From Sphaerotilus microaerophilus (GTDB lineage Bacteria > Pseudomonadota > Gammaproteobacteria > Burkholderiales > Burkholderiaceae_C): a stretch of DNA of 64,000 nt. Positions 26,646 through 35,605 of this stretch are shown here, piece after piece (position 1 is the stretch's first letter; every line of letters starts with the position of its first letter). The translations under genes were made by a program, and so were the position numbers. The notes beneath the pieces were generated by a model. It was not told the DNA's origin, did not search any database, and saw only the letters and a list, made by a program, of their open reading frames with translations. Location of the stretch: positions 5,146,001 through 5,210,000 of the forward strand of contig NZ_AP025730.1 of the NCBI RefSeq assembly GCF_023734135.1, written 5' to 3'.

Positions 26646-27770
26646 ATGCCCGGCTTGCTGCCTGACGTGGACCCGGACGGTCTGCTCGAATACTCGGTGG
26701 TCTACACCGACCGCGCCCTGAACCACATGTCCGTGAAGTTCCAGGGCGTGATGCGCGACATCTCGGCCATCCTCAAGGAGGCCTACCACGCGCAGGCAGT
26801 GGCCATCGTGCCGGGCAGCGGCACCTTCGCGATGGAGGCGGTGGCGCGTCAGTTCGCCACCGGCCAGCGTTGCTTGGTGATCCGCAACGGCTGGTTCAGC
26901 TTCCGCTGGTCGCAGATCCTGGACATGGGGCAGATCGCCTCGTCCACGACGGTGCTCAAGGCCGGCCGCGTCGGCGACGGCCCGCAGGCCGCGTTCGCCC
27001 CGGCGCCGATCGACGAGGTGGTCGCCACCATCCGTGCCGAGCGGCCCGGGGTGGTGTTCGCGCCACACGTCGAGACCGCCTCCGGGATGATCCTGCCCGA
27101 CGACTACCTGCGTGCCGTCGGCGCCGCGGTGCACGAGGTGGGCGGCCTGTTCGTGCTGGACTGCATCGCCTCCGGCGCCATCTGGGTGGACATGGCCGAC
27201 TGCAACGTCGACGTGCTGGTCAGCGCACCGCAGAAGGGCTGGACCGGCTCGCCCGGCTGCGGCTTCGTGATGCTCAGCGCCGCGGCGCGCGAGCGCATCG
27301 ACGCCACCACCAGCACCAGCTTCGCCTGCGACCTCAAGAAATGGTTGCAGATCATGGAGGCCTACGAGGGTGGCGGCTTCGCGTACCACACCACCATGCC
27401 CACCGATGCGCTGGCGCGCACGCGCGACGTGATGCGCGAGACGCGTGAGCGCGGTTTCGGCCGTGTCAAGGCCGAGCAGTGGGAACTGGGCCAGGCCGCC
27501 CGCGCCATGCTGCAGGCCCGGGGCTACCCCAGCGTGGCGGCCGATGGCTTCCAGGCGCCCGGCGTGGTGGTGAGCTTCACCACCGACCCGGAACTGCAGA
27601 GCGGCAAGAAGATGGCCCCGCAGGGCCTGCAGATCGCCGCCGGCGTGCCGCTGCAGTGTGACGAAGGGGCGGACTTCCGCACCTTCCGCATCGGCCTGTT
27701 CGGGCTGGACAAGCTGCACGACACGAAGCGTGCCGTGGCCGTGCTGGAACGCGCCTTCGCAAGCCTCTGA
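26646..27770 (+). CDS. Class V PLP-dependent aminotransferase (alanine-glyoxylate type)
   Basis: A 374-residue enzyme: VPGSGTFAMEAVA near residue 55 (PLP phosphate), HVETASGMILPDDY, FVLDCIASGA (pyridine Asp), SAPQKGWTGSPG with the Schiff-base lysine near 197, and a small C-terminal domain. These features match class V enzymes such as alanine-glyoxylate or serine-pyruvate aminotransferases. The gene is 4 bp after fkp, ends before two tandem hairpins. The in vivo substrate cannot be judged. Confidence 0.85.
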   Translation: MPGLLPDVDPDGLLEYSVVYTDRALNHMSVKFQGVMRDISAILKEAYHAQAVAIVPGSGTFAMEAVARQFATGQRCLVIRNGWFSFRWSQILDMGQIASSTTVLKAGRVGDGPQAAFAPAPIDEVVATIRAERPGVVFAPHVETASGMILPDDYLRAVGAAVHEVGGLFVLDCIASGAIWVDMADCNVDVLVSAPQKGWTGSPGCGFVMLSAAARERIDATTSTSFACDLKKWLQIMEAYEGGGFAYHTTMPTDALARTRDVMRETRERGFGRVKAEQWELGQAARAMLQARGYPSVAADGFQAPGVVVSFTTDPELQSGKKMAPQGLQIAAGVPLQCDEGADFRTFRIGLFGLDKLHDTKRAVAVLERAFASL

Positions 27771-27777
27771 CCAAGGC

Positions 27778-27816
27778 GTGCCGGGAGGTTTTCCCGGCAC
27801 CCCGGGTCTCCCGGGG
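27778..27816 (+). terminator. Two tandem hairpins, probable terminator
   Basis: GTGCCGGGA-GGTTT-TCCCGGCAC (27778-27800) is a perfect 9-bp stem, followed directly by CCCCGGG-TCT-CCCGGGG (27800-27816). There is no long T-run, so efficiency is unsure. Confidence 0.55.
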
Positions 27817-27863
27817 CTTGTGAGCGACAGTCGCCGGCCAGCGCAACAGATCCTGCCGCCGGA

Positions 27864-27879
27864 TGTGAAATATTTCACC
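27864..27879. promoter_or_regulatory. CRP/Clp-like palindrome
   Basis: TGTGAAATATTTCACC, with a perfect 14-bp palindromic core GTGAAATATTTCAC and one mismatch from TGTGA-N6-TCACA. It lies about 100 bp before the ATP-grasp gene in a short A+T-rich segment, a similar distance to that of the site upstream of the exopolysaccharide operon. Confidence 0.5.
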
Positions 27880-27978
27880 TGATTCATTTTGGGGCCGTCG
27901 CTGCCCTCGCAAAATGCCTTCTGGTATCGCCTGACATGGCGAACCTTTGGCAACGATGAGCGGGTGGAGCACGGTGAG

Positions 27979-29343
27979 ATGAAGCAGGCGGTTGGCGTGA
28001 CAGGCGCAACGTCCGGTAGGGCGCGCTCGATCGGGATTCGTCCCGCGCTGGTGCTGTCCTGCCTCGGTGCGCCCGAGGGTGACCTGAGCCTGACGCGCTC
28101 GCTCGGCGAGCGGGGGGTGCCGGTCATCGTGCTCAGCGAGTACGCCACGCCGCCCTCCTCGCGTTCGCGCCATTGCCGGGCCTTCCTGCACGTACCCGGG
28201 TTCACGCGTGATCCGGCGCTGTTGCTGGGCGTGCTGAAGACCGTCCGAGGCCGCCTGGGGGTGGCACCGATCGTCTTCCCCTCCGCCGATCCGGACCTGG
28301 TCGCGCTGCTTGCGCTGCACGGCCAGCTCGACGACGTCGCGGTGAGCACCCTGCCCGCTGCGGAGCTGACGCACACGCTCAACGACAAGGCCGCCTTCGA
28401 AGGCCTGGCCGAGCGCTGCGGCCTGCTGGTGCCGCGCAGCCTGGCGGTCGGCGAGGACGACGCGGGCCAGCCCAGGCGCGACTGGCGCGAGCGCGCCGCC
28501 ACCCTCACCTTCCCGCTGATGGCCAAGCCGGCCTGCCCCCTGGCCTGGCAGGCCGACGCCGTGCCGCAGGAGGTGCGCTCGGCCAAAGCGGTGCGGCTGG
28601 ACGACGTGGCGGCCCTCGACCACCTGGCCCGCAGCCTGCCGCCGCGCTCCTGGGCCCAGACGCTGCTGCAGGAGTACGTGCCCGGTGGCGACGAGGAGCA
28701 CTACGGCGTGCACGCCTGCGTTGATGCCGCCGGCCGCATCCTGGCCACTTCGGTGACGCGCAACTGGCGCGTCTACCCGCCCTATGCCGGCGGCGGCTGC
28801 TGCATGGAGAGCGTCGACGAACCCACCCTGGAGGCCCTCGGGCTGGATGCCCTGCAGCGCATCGGCTTTCGCAGCGGCATCGCCAACATGGACTTCAAGC
28901 GCCATGCGCTGACCGGCGAGTTCAAGCTGCTGGAGATCAACCCCCGCATCAGCCAGGCCCACATGCTGAGCACCCGCGCCGGGGTCAACCTGCCGTGGAT
29001 CACCTGGCGCGACGCCTGCGGCCTGCCGGCCCTGCCGCGCCCGCAACGGCGCATCGGGCTGCGCTACGTCAACGAGGTGGACGACCTGCTTGCCGCCCGC
29101 ATCTACCGGCGCGACGGCCTCTGGCCCTGGCCACGCTACCTGCGCCATGTGCTCGGGCCGGGCGTGGTCTACCAGCTGTGCCAGTGGGGCGACCCGATGC
29201 CTGCCGTGGCCGAATTGACCGGCTGGCTGCATGGCCGGCTCAGCCGGCAGCGGCACGAGGACTGGCTGACGGGCAGCGACGCGCCCCAGCCCCTTTCCCC
29301 CGCCACCCTGCGCCAGCTCGACGCGTTGGCCTACGCCGCCTGA
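27979..29343 (+). CDS. ATP-grasp domain protein
   Basis: A 454-residue protein. After an N-terminal Rossmann-like part (ALVLSCLGAPEGDLSLTRSLGERGVPVIVLSE) comes an ATP-grasp fold: LNDKAAFEGLAERCGL, FPLMAKPA, LLQEYVPGGDEEHYGVHACVD, and FKLLEINPRIS near 340, the last one holding the Mg-binding Glu-x-Asn. Homologues include carboxylate-amine ligases and capsule-type enzymes. No carrier or peptide partner is adjacent; the nearest gene downstream is convergent. The likely start is ATG 27979. The substrate is unknown, but the CRP-like site upstream suggests common control with the exopolysaccharide genes. Confidence 0.7.
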   Translation: MKQAVGVTGATSGRARSIGIRPALVLSCLGAPEGDLSLTRSLGERGVPVIVLSEYATPPSSRSRHCRAFLHVPGFTRDPALLLGVLKTVRGRLGVAPIVFPSADPDLVALLALHGQLDDVAVSTLPAAELTHTLNDKAAFEGLAERCGLLVPRSLAVGEDDAGQPRRDWRERAATLTFPLMAKPACPLAWQADAVPQEVRSAKAVRLDDVAALDHLARSLPPRSWAQTLLQEYVPGGDEEHYGVHACVDAAGRILATSVTRNWRVYPPYAGGGCCMESVDEPTLEALGLDALQRIGFRSGIANMDFKRHALTGEFKLLEINPRISQAHMLSTRAGVNLPWITWRDACGLPALPRPQRRIGLRYVNEVDDLLAARIYRRDGLWPWPRYLRHVLGPGVVYQLCQWGDPMPAVAELTGWLHGRLSRQRHEDWLTGSDAPQPLSPATLRQLDALAYAA

Positions 29344-29417
29344 CGGCCCCCTCCCCGGCCCGGCATGCCCCGGGCAAGGCAGGCACGCTCCCGCTGCGAT
29401 CTATCGCCCGGGTGGCC

Positions 29418-30932
29418 TCACTCGCTTGCCCCGGCCAGCTCGCTGGGCACACGCACCACGGTGACGGTGCAGTCCGCCTGCGCCACCACCTGAGAGGAGA
29501 CACTGCCCAGATAGCGCCGCAGCGCCGAGTTGCCACGCGCGCCCATGATGATGTGGTCGACCTGGGTCTTCTGCGCAAACTCGACGATGGCCGTGGCGGC
29601 GTCGGGCGCCTCCAGCACGTGGAAGGTCAGGCGGTTGTCCTCCAGCCCGAGTGCCTGCGAGATCGGCCGGGCCCAGTGCTTCAGGCCGACGAGCTGCTTG
29701 ACGTGCACGCTGTTGCCCTGCTTGTCGGTGAGCTCGTCCATGCCGATGCGCGCGGTCTTCATCACGCTGACGCAGGCCAGCCGGGCGCCGGGCTCGGTGG
29801 ACAGGATGCGCTGCACCGTGTCGCGCACCAGGTCGAGCAGCGCGCCGGTGGCGCCCTGCACGTCCACCGCCGCCATGATGATGGGCGCACGCTTGAGCTG
29901 CTCGCCCGCGCTGCCGCGTTCGCTGGGCTCGTTGCCCATGGCCTTGAACCAGCGCTTGAGGGTCTGGAAGCCGCCCGCCTGGGCGGCCTTCTCGGCCCGC
30001 GCAGTGAGCTTGACCTGCTGCGGATTGAGCAGGTCCTGCGCCAGGTGCGCAGCGCTGGGGTGGCGCTTGGTGGCGTCCACCTCCAGGCAGCGCAGGATGA
30101 TTTCCTGCAGCCAGGGCGGGCAGTCGGGCCGGTGCAGGCGCGGCGGCACGGGCTCCTTGTAAAGCCGTTCGCGCAGCCCGCGCACGCTGGTAGGGGCGCC
30201 GAAGGGGCGGTGACCAGTGGTGAGGTGATAGAGCATCACCCCCAGCGCAAACAGGTCGCTGCGGGGTTCGTTGCGAACGAATTGCACCTGCTCGGGTGAC
30301 ATGTACGGGCCGGTGCCCATCGGCAGGTTGAACTCCTCGTCGAGCAGGTCGGGCAGGTGGTCGTGACGCGACAGGCCGAAGTCGACCAGCACCGCCGCAC
30401 CGAGCGGGGATCCGTCGGTGGCCGGTCGGAAGAGGATGTTGCTGGGCTTGATGTCGAGGTGGATGACGTGCTGGCGGTGCAGGTCGTGCAGCGCGGTGGC
30501 CACCCGCGCGCCGATCAGCGCCACCTCCTCGGCCGGCAGCGGCGCGGCGTCCAGCCGCGGGCGCAGCGAGTCGCCGGGGATGTGCTCCATCACGATGTAG
30601 GGCCGCGTGGTGAAGTCGCCCTTGGCGACGAAGCGCGGCACGTGCTGGCCCTTGAGCATGGGCAGCAGCATCATCTCGACCTCGAAGCCGACGATGGTGG
30701 CCGGGTCCTCCCCGCCCTTGATGCGAGGCACCTTCATCAGCAGCGGCAGGGCCTGGTGGTCGGGGTGCGTGACACGCCAGAGGTAGGCCATGCCACCCTG
30801 GTGCAGGCGCTCCTCCAGCCGGAAGCCATCGAGCACCTGGCCGGCTTCGAGCGGGGGCAGCACCAGGCCGTTGGTGCCAGGCGGGAGCACGGCGGTCGGC
30901 GCGGACGGGGGGAAGGGAGGCGATTCGCTCAT
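29418..30932 (-). CDS. Ser/Thr protein kinase fused to a universal stress protein domain
   Basis: A 504-residue soluble protein. Residues about 38-300 form a Hanks-type kinase: HQGGMA glycine loop, MKV with Lys67, HLDIKPSN 158-165 (a non-RD kinase, Leu in place of Arg), DFG 184-186, APE-like SPEQ. A linker (about 305-345) joins a UspA-like domain from about 350 to the end, with a GARGNSALRRYLGSVS segment close to the G-2x-G-9x-G(S/T) ATP motif but one residue shorter. Such a fusion could couple ATP or stress state to phosphorylation. The metallophosphoesterase gene lies 53 bp upstream on the same strand. Confidence 0.85.
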   Translation of the reverse strand: MSESPPFPPSAPTAVLPPGTNGLVLPPLEAGQVLDGFRLEERLHQGGMAYLWRVTHPDHQALPLLMKVPRIKGGEDPATIVGFEVEMMLLPMLKGQHVPRFVAKGDFTTRPYIVMEHIPGDSLRPRLDAAPLPAEEVALIGARVATALHDLHRQHVIHLDIKPSNILFRPATDGSPLGAAVLVDFGLSRHDHLPDLLDEEFNLPMGTGPYMSPEQVQFVRNEPRSDLFALGVMLYHLTTGHRPFGAPTSVRGLRERLYKEPVPPRLHRPDCPPWLQEIILRCLEVDATKRHPSAAHLAQDLLNPQQVKLTARAEKAAQAGGFQTLKRWFKAMGNEPSERGSAGEQLKRAPIIMAAVDVQGATGALLDLVRDTVQRILSTEPGARLACVSVMKTARIGMDELTDKQGNSVHVKQLVGLKHWARPISQALGLEDNRLTFHVLEAPDAATAIVEFAQKTQVDHIIMGARGNSALRRYLGSVSSQVVAQADCTVTVVRVPSELAGASE

Positions 30933-30985
30933 GACGACGCAGGCAGGGGCCGGACGGAAGTGCGGGAGGCGGGTGGACCCGGGAC

Positions 30986-31729
30986 TCAGGTGCCCACATG
31001 CAGGCGGTCGCCCAGCGCACGCGGCAGGCCGGCGGCGATGATCTTGGCGGCGGTGGCCTCGTGGTCGTAGGGCACCCGGTGGAAGGTCAGCGTGTGGTGC
31101 GCGGTGTCGAACATCGCCCAGCAGGCCGCCGGGTTGCCATCGCGCGGCTGGCCGCAGGCACCGGGAATCGCCAGCCACTGGCGGTGCGCCGGCACCGGCA
31201 CGGCCACGCCGGGCACCGGGGTGAAGTCGGCGATCTTGCCGGTGCTGGACAGGTGGTACAGCGTGGGCTGGTGCACATGGCCGACGAAGGTGTGCCGGCA
31301 GTGCGTGGCATGCATGCTGCGCACCGCCTCGTTGCGCCCGAGCACGTACTCCCACTCGCTGGGCGCGAAGGCGTTGGCGTGCACGAACAGGCAGGTGCCC
31401 TCCTCGCGGGAGTAAGGCAGCGCGCCGAGGAAGTCGAGCTGCTCCTCGTCGAGCTGGTCGCGCGTCCAGGCAATGACGCGGCGCGCGTCCTCGATCAGGT
31501 GCGGGCTGGGGCCCTGCACGACCGCCTCGTCGTGGTTGCCCTTGACGGCGATGGCGCCCTGCGAAACCAGGTCACGCACCTGCTCGACCACCCAGGCCGG
31601 ATCGGCACCGTAGCCGACGAAGTCCCCCAGCAGCGCAATGCGGTCGGCCCGGTGCAGGTGGGCCTGCTCCAGGCAGGCCTCGAAGGCCTCGCGGTTGGCG
31701 TGGATGTCGGTGATCAGGGCCAGTTTCAT
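30986..31729 (-). CDS. Metallophosphoesterase (calcineurin-like, YfcE/ApaH type)
   Basis: A 247-residue dinuclear-metal phosphoesterase: DIHAN near residue 8, GDFVGYGADP, KGNHDEAV, FVHAN, and GHVHQPTLY. The family acts on phosphoproteins, cyclic nucleotides or diadenosine polyphosphates. It precedes the kinase/stress-protein gene in the same operon, so a kinase-phosphatase pair is plausible. ATG 31729 has GGAGACACGTCGC upstream, with GGAG at acceptable distance. Confidence 0.8.
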   Translation of the reverse strand: MKLALITDIHANREAFEACLEQAHLHRADRIALLGDFVGYGADPAWVVEQVRDLVSQGAIAVKGNHDEAVVQGPSPHLIEDARRVIAWTRDQLDEEQLDFLGALPYSREEGTCLFVHANAFAPSEWEYVLGRNEAVRSMHATHCRHTFVGHVHQPTLYHLSSTGKIADFTPVPGVAVPVPAHRQWLAIPGACGQPRDGNPAACWAMFDTAHHTLTFHRVPYDHEATAAKIIAAGLPRALGDRLHVGT

Positions 31730-31954
31730 GCGACGTGTCTCCTCGGTGTCTGGGCGGGCCGGCAACCGTACCCTATCCGGACCAGCCTGCATCGGCAGTC
31801 TGACGGCCACCTGTCGGCCCCGCAAGCAGGCAAGCCCGGGCATCACGGCGGCGCCCATCGATACGGCACCCTTGACACAGCGCAAGCGTTTCCCCCTTGC
31901 GCCGAGCGCTGCTGCCGTCGCCCGCGCGGCCCCCGAAGGCAGGCCCGACGCTGG

Positions 31955-33073
31955 CTAGTGCAGTGTTCCATTCTGTTTCCCACTTAACCGGGAGTTGGCG
32001 CGAATGACCTTCTGCAAGATGTCGCGAGCGCTCTTGGTCCAGATGAACGGCTTGGGACTGGTGTTGTGATGCGCGACGTACGCCTTGATCGCCGCCTCCA
32101 GCTCGCCCACGCTGGTAAACACGCCGCGCCGCAGGCGTTCGGTGGTGATGTCGCGGAAGAAGCGCTCCACCATGTTCAGCCAAGACGCCGAGGTCGGCGT
32201 GAAGTGCATGTGGAACCTGGGGTGCTTGGCCAGCCACGCCTGCACCGCCGCGTGCTTGTGGGTGGCATAGTTGTCGGCAATCAGGTGCAGGGTCTTGCCC
32301 TTGGGCGTCTCGCGGTCGATCTGGCGCAGGAACTTCAACCACTCGGCGTGCGTGTGCCGCTGCTGGCACTGGCCAATGACCGTGCCGTCAAGCACGTTGA
32401 GCGCAGCGAACAGCGTGGTCGTGCCGTGGCGCTTGTAGTCGTGCGTCATCGTCTGCGCACGACCCTTCTTCATCGGCAGGCCCGGCTGCGTGCGGTCCAG
32501 TGCCTGCACCTGGCTCTTCTCGTCGCAGCACAGCACCAGGGCGTGCTCGGGCGGGGACATGTACAGCCCCACGATGTCTTCGAGCTTCTCGACGAACTTC
32601 GGGTCGCGCGAGACCTTGAAGCCACGCACCAGGTGCGGCTTGAGCCCATTGGCCTGCCAGTGACGCATCACCGTGCTGGGGCTGACCTGCAGCACCGCAG
32701 CCATCTTGCGCGTGCTCCAGTGCGTGGCGGCCTCGGGCTGGCTTTGCGTGGTCAGCTCCACCAGCTTGGCCACGTCCACCTTGACCGGCGGTGCCCCGCG
32801 CGGCAGGTCCCGCTCGATGCCCGCCAGTCCGGACTTGATGTAGCGCTGGCGCCAGCGACCCGCCGTGATCCGGTCGATGCCCAGCTCCTGGGCGATCTGC
32901 AGGTTCTGCAGGCCTTGCGCGGCCAGCAAAACAATGCGCGCACGCTCGGCCAGTCGAACGCTGGTCGCCTTCGAATGCGCCAGCCGGATCAACTCAGCCT
33001 CCTCCTCTTGACTCAACTCGATCGCAGGGGCAACTCGCACTTCCTGGCTCCAACTCTGTCCGTAGTAGACCAT
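31955..33073 (-). CDS. IS630-family transposase
   Basis: A 372-residue DDE transposase: N-terminal helix-turn-helix (ARIVLLAAQGLQNLQIAQELGIDRITAGRWRQRY), CCDEKSQVQALDRTQP (first Asp), LIADNYATHKH (second Asp), and FTPTSASWLNMVERFF (Glu), as in intact IS630 enzymes. ATG 33073 is used; a TTG at 33091 would add six residues. The stop codon TAG is formed by the duplicated TA plus the first flanking base, so the last sense codon is the very end of the element. The gene is intact and likely active. Confidence 0.88.
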   Translation of the reverse strand: MVYYGQSWSQEVRVAPAIELSQEEEAELIRLAHSKATSVRLAERARIVLLAAQGLQNLQIAQELGIDRITAGRWRQRYIKSGLAGIERDLPRGAPPVKVDVAKLVELTTQSQPEAATHWSTRKMAAVLQVSPSTVMRHWQANGLKPHLVRGFKVSRDPKFVEKLEDIVGLYMSPPEHALVLCCDEKSQVQALDRTQPGLPMKKGRAQTMTHDYKRHGTTTLFAALNVLDGTVIGQCQQRHTHAEWLKFLRQIDRETPKGKTLHLIADNYATHKHAAVQAWLAKHPRFHMHFTPTSASWLNMVERFFRDITTERLRRGVFTSVGELEAAIKAYVAHHNTSPKPFIWTKSARDILQKVIRANSRLSGKQNGTLH

Positions 33074-33121
33074 TGGAGTCGTGTTGTTCAATTAAGTTGC
33101 TTCAACAATCAAACACTACAC
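31958..33121 (-). mobile_element. IS630-family insertion sequence (1164 bp)
   Basis: Ends at GTGCAGTGTTCCATTCT on the left and its inverse GTGTAGTGTTTGATTGT on the right (13 of 17 match), both flanked by TA (31956-31957 and 33122-33123), the target duplicated by this family. One transposase gene fills the element. It lies between the phosphoesterase gene and the pigment locus and does not visibly break a gene. Confidence 0.85.
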
Positions 33122-33245
33122 TAGAATTCGCGCTGCTGGTACAGACATCGCCGGGAGGGGGCGCGCAGCGTCCGCTCGGCGGCGGGCTGCCGGTATGCCT
33201 CCCCTGCCCGTCACCCCGATCGGTGACCGTCGCCCGACCCCCGCC

Positions 33246-34577
33246 ATGTCAAACCACCCCGCTCCCGGCACTGCTCCGACCCATCAATGCGAGGTCCTGA
33301 TCGTCGGCGGCGGCCCGGCCGGTGCCACGCTGGCCACGCTGCTGGCCCGCCAGGGCCGCGACGTGGCGATGCTGGAGAAGGAGCACCACCCGCGCTTCCA
33401 CATCGGCGAGTCGCTGCTGCCGGCCAACGTGTCGTTGTTCGACGAGCTCGGTGTGCGCGCCGAGGTGGAGGCCATCGGCATGCCCAAGTGGGGGGTCGAG
33501 TTCGTCTCCCCGCAGCACACCGAGCGCAGCTACGTCGAGTTCGGTGACGCGCTGGACAAGTCCATGCCCTACGCCTGGCAGGTGCGCCGCTCCGAGCTGG
33601 ACGAGATCCTGTTCCGCAATGCCGCCAAGGCCGGCGCCCGGGCCCTGGAGGGTCACCAGGTCAAACGGGTGGACTTCGACGCCGAGGGCGCCACCGCCCA
33701 GGTCACGGGCGAGGACGGCGGCGCGCAGACGTGGCGCTGCCGCTACCTGATCGACGCCTCGGGGCGTGACACGCTGCTGGCCAGCCAGTTCCGCACCAAG
33801 ACGCGCCACCCCAAGCACGCCAGCGCGGCGGTGTTCGGCCACTTCCGCAACGCACGCCGGCTGGAGGGCAAGAAGGAAGGCAACATCACCATCCTCTGGT
33901 TCGAGCATGGCTGGTTCTGGTTCATCCCGCTGGCCGACGGCAGCACCAGCATCGGCGCGGTGTGCTGGCCCTATTTCCTGAAGACGCGCCAGCAGCGCTC
34001 GCTCAAGCAGTTCTTCTTCGACACCATCGCGATGTGCCCGGCCCTGGCCGAGCGCCTTGCCGAGGCCGAGCTGGTCGACGACCAGGTGCACGCCACCGGC
34101 AACTACAGCTACACCGCCAACGCCTGTACCGGCGAGCGCTGGGCGCTGCTGGGCGACGCCTACGCTTTCATCGACCCGGTGTTCTCGTCCGGGGTGCTGC
34201 TGGCGATGCAGAGCGCCTTCGCGGCCGTGCCACTGATCGAGGCCACGCTGGACCGCCCGCGCGAGGCCGCCGCCGCGCGCCGCACCTTCGAGCAGAAGAT
34301 GGCCTTCGGACCGCGCGAGTTCAGCTGGTTCATCTTCCGCGTCACCAACCCGACGATGCGCGAGTTCTTCATGGCGCCGGCCAACCCCTTCCGCGTCAAG
34401 GAGGCCCTGCTGTCGCTGCTGGCCGGTGACATCTACGGCAGCACGCCGCTGTGGCGACCGCTGCGCATCCTCAAGGGGCTCTACTACCTCGTCTCGCTGC
34501 AGAACCTCGGGCGCACCTGGCGCGCCTGGCGGCAGCGCCAGGTGAACATCCGCGACGTCGAGGCGAGCGGCGCGTGA
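33246..34577 (+). CDS. FAD-dependent halogenase-like oxidoreductase
   Basis: A 443-residue flavoprotein of the tryptophan-halogenase/geranylgeranyl-reductase-type superfamily. GGGPAGATLA 21-30 binds FAD, GDAYAFIDPVFSSG near 307-320 contacts flavin, and WFWFIP at 223-228 matches the WxWxIP halogenase signature. Flexirubins and xanthomonadins are often halogenated, which fits. It is the first gene of a plus-strand run toward the glycosyltransferase, starts 122 bp beyond the IS630 element, and its stop overlaps the next ATG. Halogenation versus oxidation of the aryl head cannot be resolved. Confidence 0.75.
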   Translation: MSNHPAPGTAPTHQCEVLIVGGGPAGATLATLLARQGRDVAMLEKEHHPRFHIGESLLPANVSLFDELGVRAEVEAIGMPKWGVEFVSPQHTERSYVEFGDALDKSMPYAWQVRRSELDEILFRNAAKAGARALEGHQVKRVDFDAEGATAQVTGEDGGAQTWRCRYLIDASGRDTLLASQFRTKTRHPKHASAAVFGHFRNARRLEGKKEGNITILWFEHGWFWFIPLADGSTSIGAVCWPYFLKTRQQRSLKQFFFDTIAMCPALAERLAEAELVDDQVHATGNYSYTANACTGERWALLGDAYAFIDPVFSSGVLLAMQSAFAAVPLIEATLDRPREAAAARRTFEQKMAFGPREFSWFIFRVTNPTMREFFMAPANPFRVKEALLSLLAGDIYGSTPLWRPLRILKGLYYLVSLQNLGRTWRAWRQRQVNIRDVEASGA

Positions 34578-35566
34578 TGCGGACGCATGTGCCGCGCCTG
34601 GCCAAGGCAGGCCGGCGGGCGGCGGGGCGGGTCGGGCTCGGCTTGTGGCTGGCGGCCGCGTCCGCTGCGGTGTTTGCCCAGGCGGGCGATGTCGCCCCCG
34701 TGGCCGCGGATTCACCGGCCCGGCCGTCAGGCGCCTCGGCAGCGGCCTCACCAGCGACCTCGCCGAACGCCCTGCCCGCCGCAGCCCACTACCCCGAGGA
34801 CGGCCTGCGCGAGCGCCCGCTCTGGGAAGCCGGGCTGGGCCTGGCTGGCCTGAACCTGGCCGACTACCGCGGCTCGGCCCACCGGCGCACGCTGTGGCTG
34901 CCGCTGCCCTACCTGATCTACCGCGGCCGCTGGCTGCGCGCCGACCGCGAAGGCGCCCGCGCCGTGCTGCTGGACACCCGCGTGGCCGAAGTCGACGTGA
35001 GCCTGGGCGGCAGCGCGCCCGCGGCCAGCGACGACAACCCGCTGCGCGCCGGCATGGCGGACCTGCCGGCCACCGTGGAGATCGGCCCCAACGTGAACCT
35101 CACGCTGTGGGGCGGCGGCGCGGCGCGGCACAAGCTCGACCTGCGCCTGCCGCTGCGCGCGGTGTTCACCGTGCAGCGCTCGCCACGCTCGATCGGCGCG
35201 GTGTTCGAGCCGGTACTCAACCTCGACCTGGTCGACCAGGCCGGCTGGAACATCGGTGCGCAGGCCGGGCCGATGTTCGGCAGTGGCCGCTACCACCGCC
35301 ACTTCTACGCGGTCGACCCTGCCGAGGCCACCGGTACCAGGCCGGCCCATGCGGCCCGCGCCGGCTACGCCGGCTGGAAGGCCCTGGCATCGCTGTCGCG
35401 CCGCCAGGGGGCCTGGTGGTTTGGCGGCTACCTGCGCCACGACGACCTGCACGGCGCCGTGGTCGCCGACAGCCCGCTGGTCGAGCGCCGCGCCAGCTGG
35501 AGCGGCGGGCTGGCGCTGGCCTGGATCTTTGCCTCCTCCACGCAGACCGTGCGCACGGCCGACTAG
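34577..35566 (+). CDS. MipA/OmpV-family outer-membrane protein
   Basis: A 329-residue exported protein, signal peptide about 14-35 (ending VFAQ). After a low-complexity Ala/Ser/Pro region come WEAGLGLAGLNLADYRGS, LPLPYLIYRGRWLRADREGA, and later strands ending LALAWIFASS, the pattern of the OmpV/MipA barrel. MipA links peptidoglycan enzymes in E. coli, but family members vary. TGATG overlap with the flavoprotein gene. In pigment clusters an outer-membrane barrel could assist pigment placement in the outer membrane. Confidence 0.72.
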   Translation: MRTHVPRLAKAGRRAAGRVGLGLWLAAASAAVFAQAGDVAPVAADSPARPSGASAAASPATSPNALPAAAHYPEDGLRERPLWEAGLGLAGLNLADYRGSAHRRTLWLPLPYLIYRGRWLRADREGARAVLLDTRVAEVDVSLGGSAPAASDDNPLRAGMADLPATVEIGPNVNLTLWGGGAARHKLDLRLPLRAVFTVQRSPRSIGAVFEPVLNLDLVDQAGWNIGAQAGPMFGSGRYHRHFYAVDPAEATGTRPAHAARAGYAGWKALASLSRRQGAWWFGGYLRHDDLHGAVVADSPLVERRASWSGGLALAWIFASSTQTVRTAD

Positions 35567-35605
35567 CCGCGCATCCCGACTGGACCCAGTCCCACCCCCC
35601 GAACC

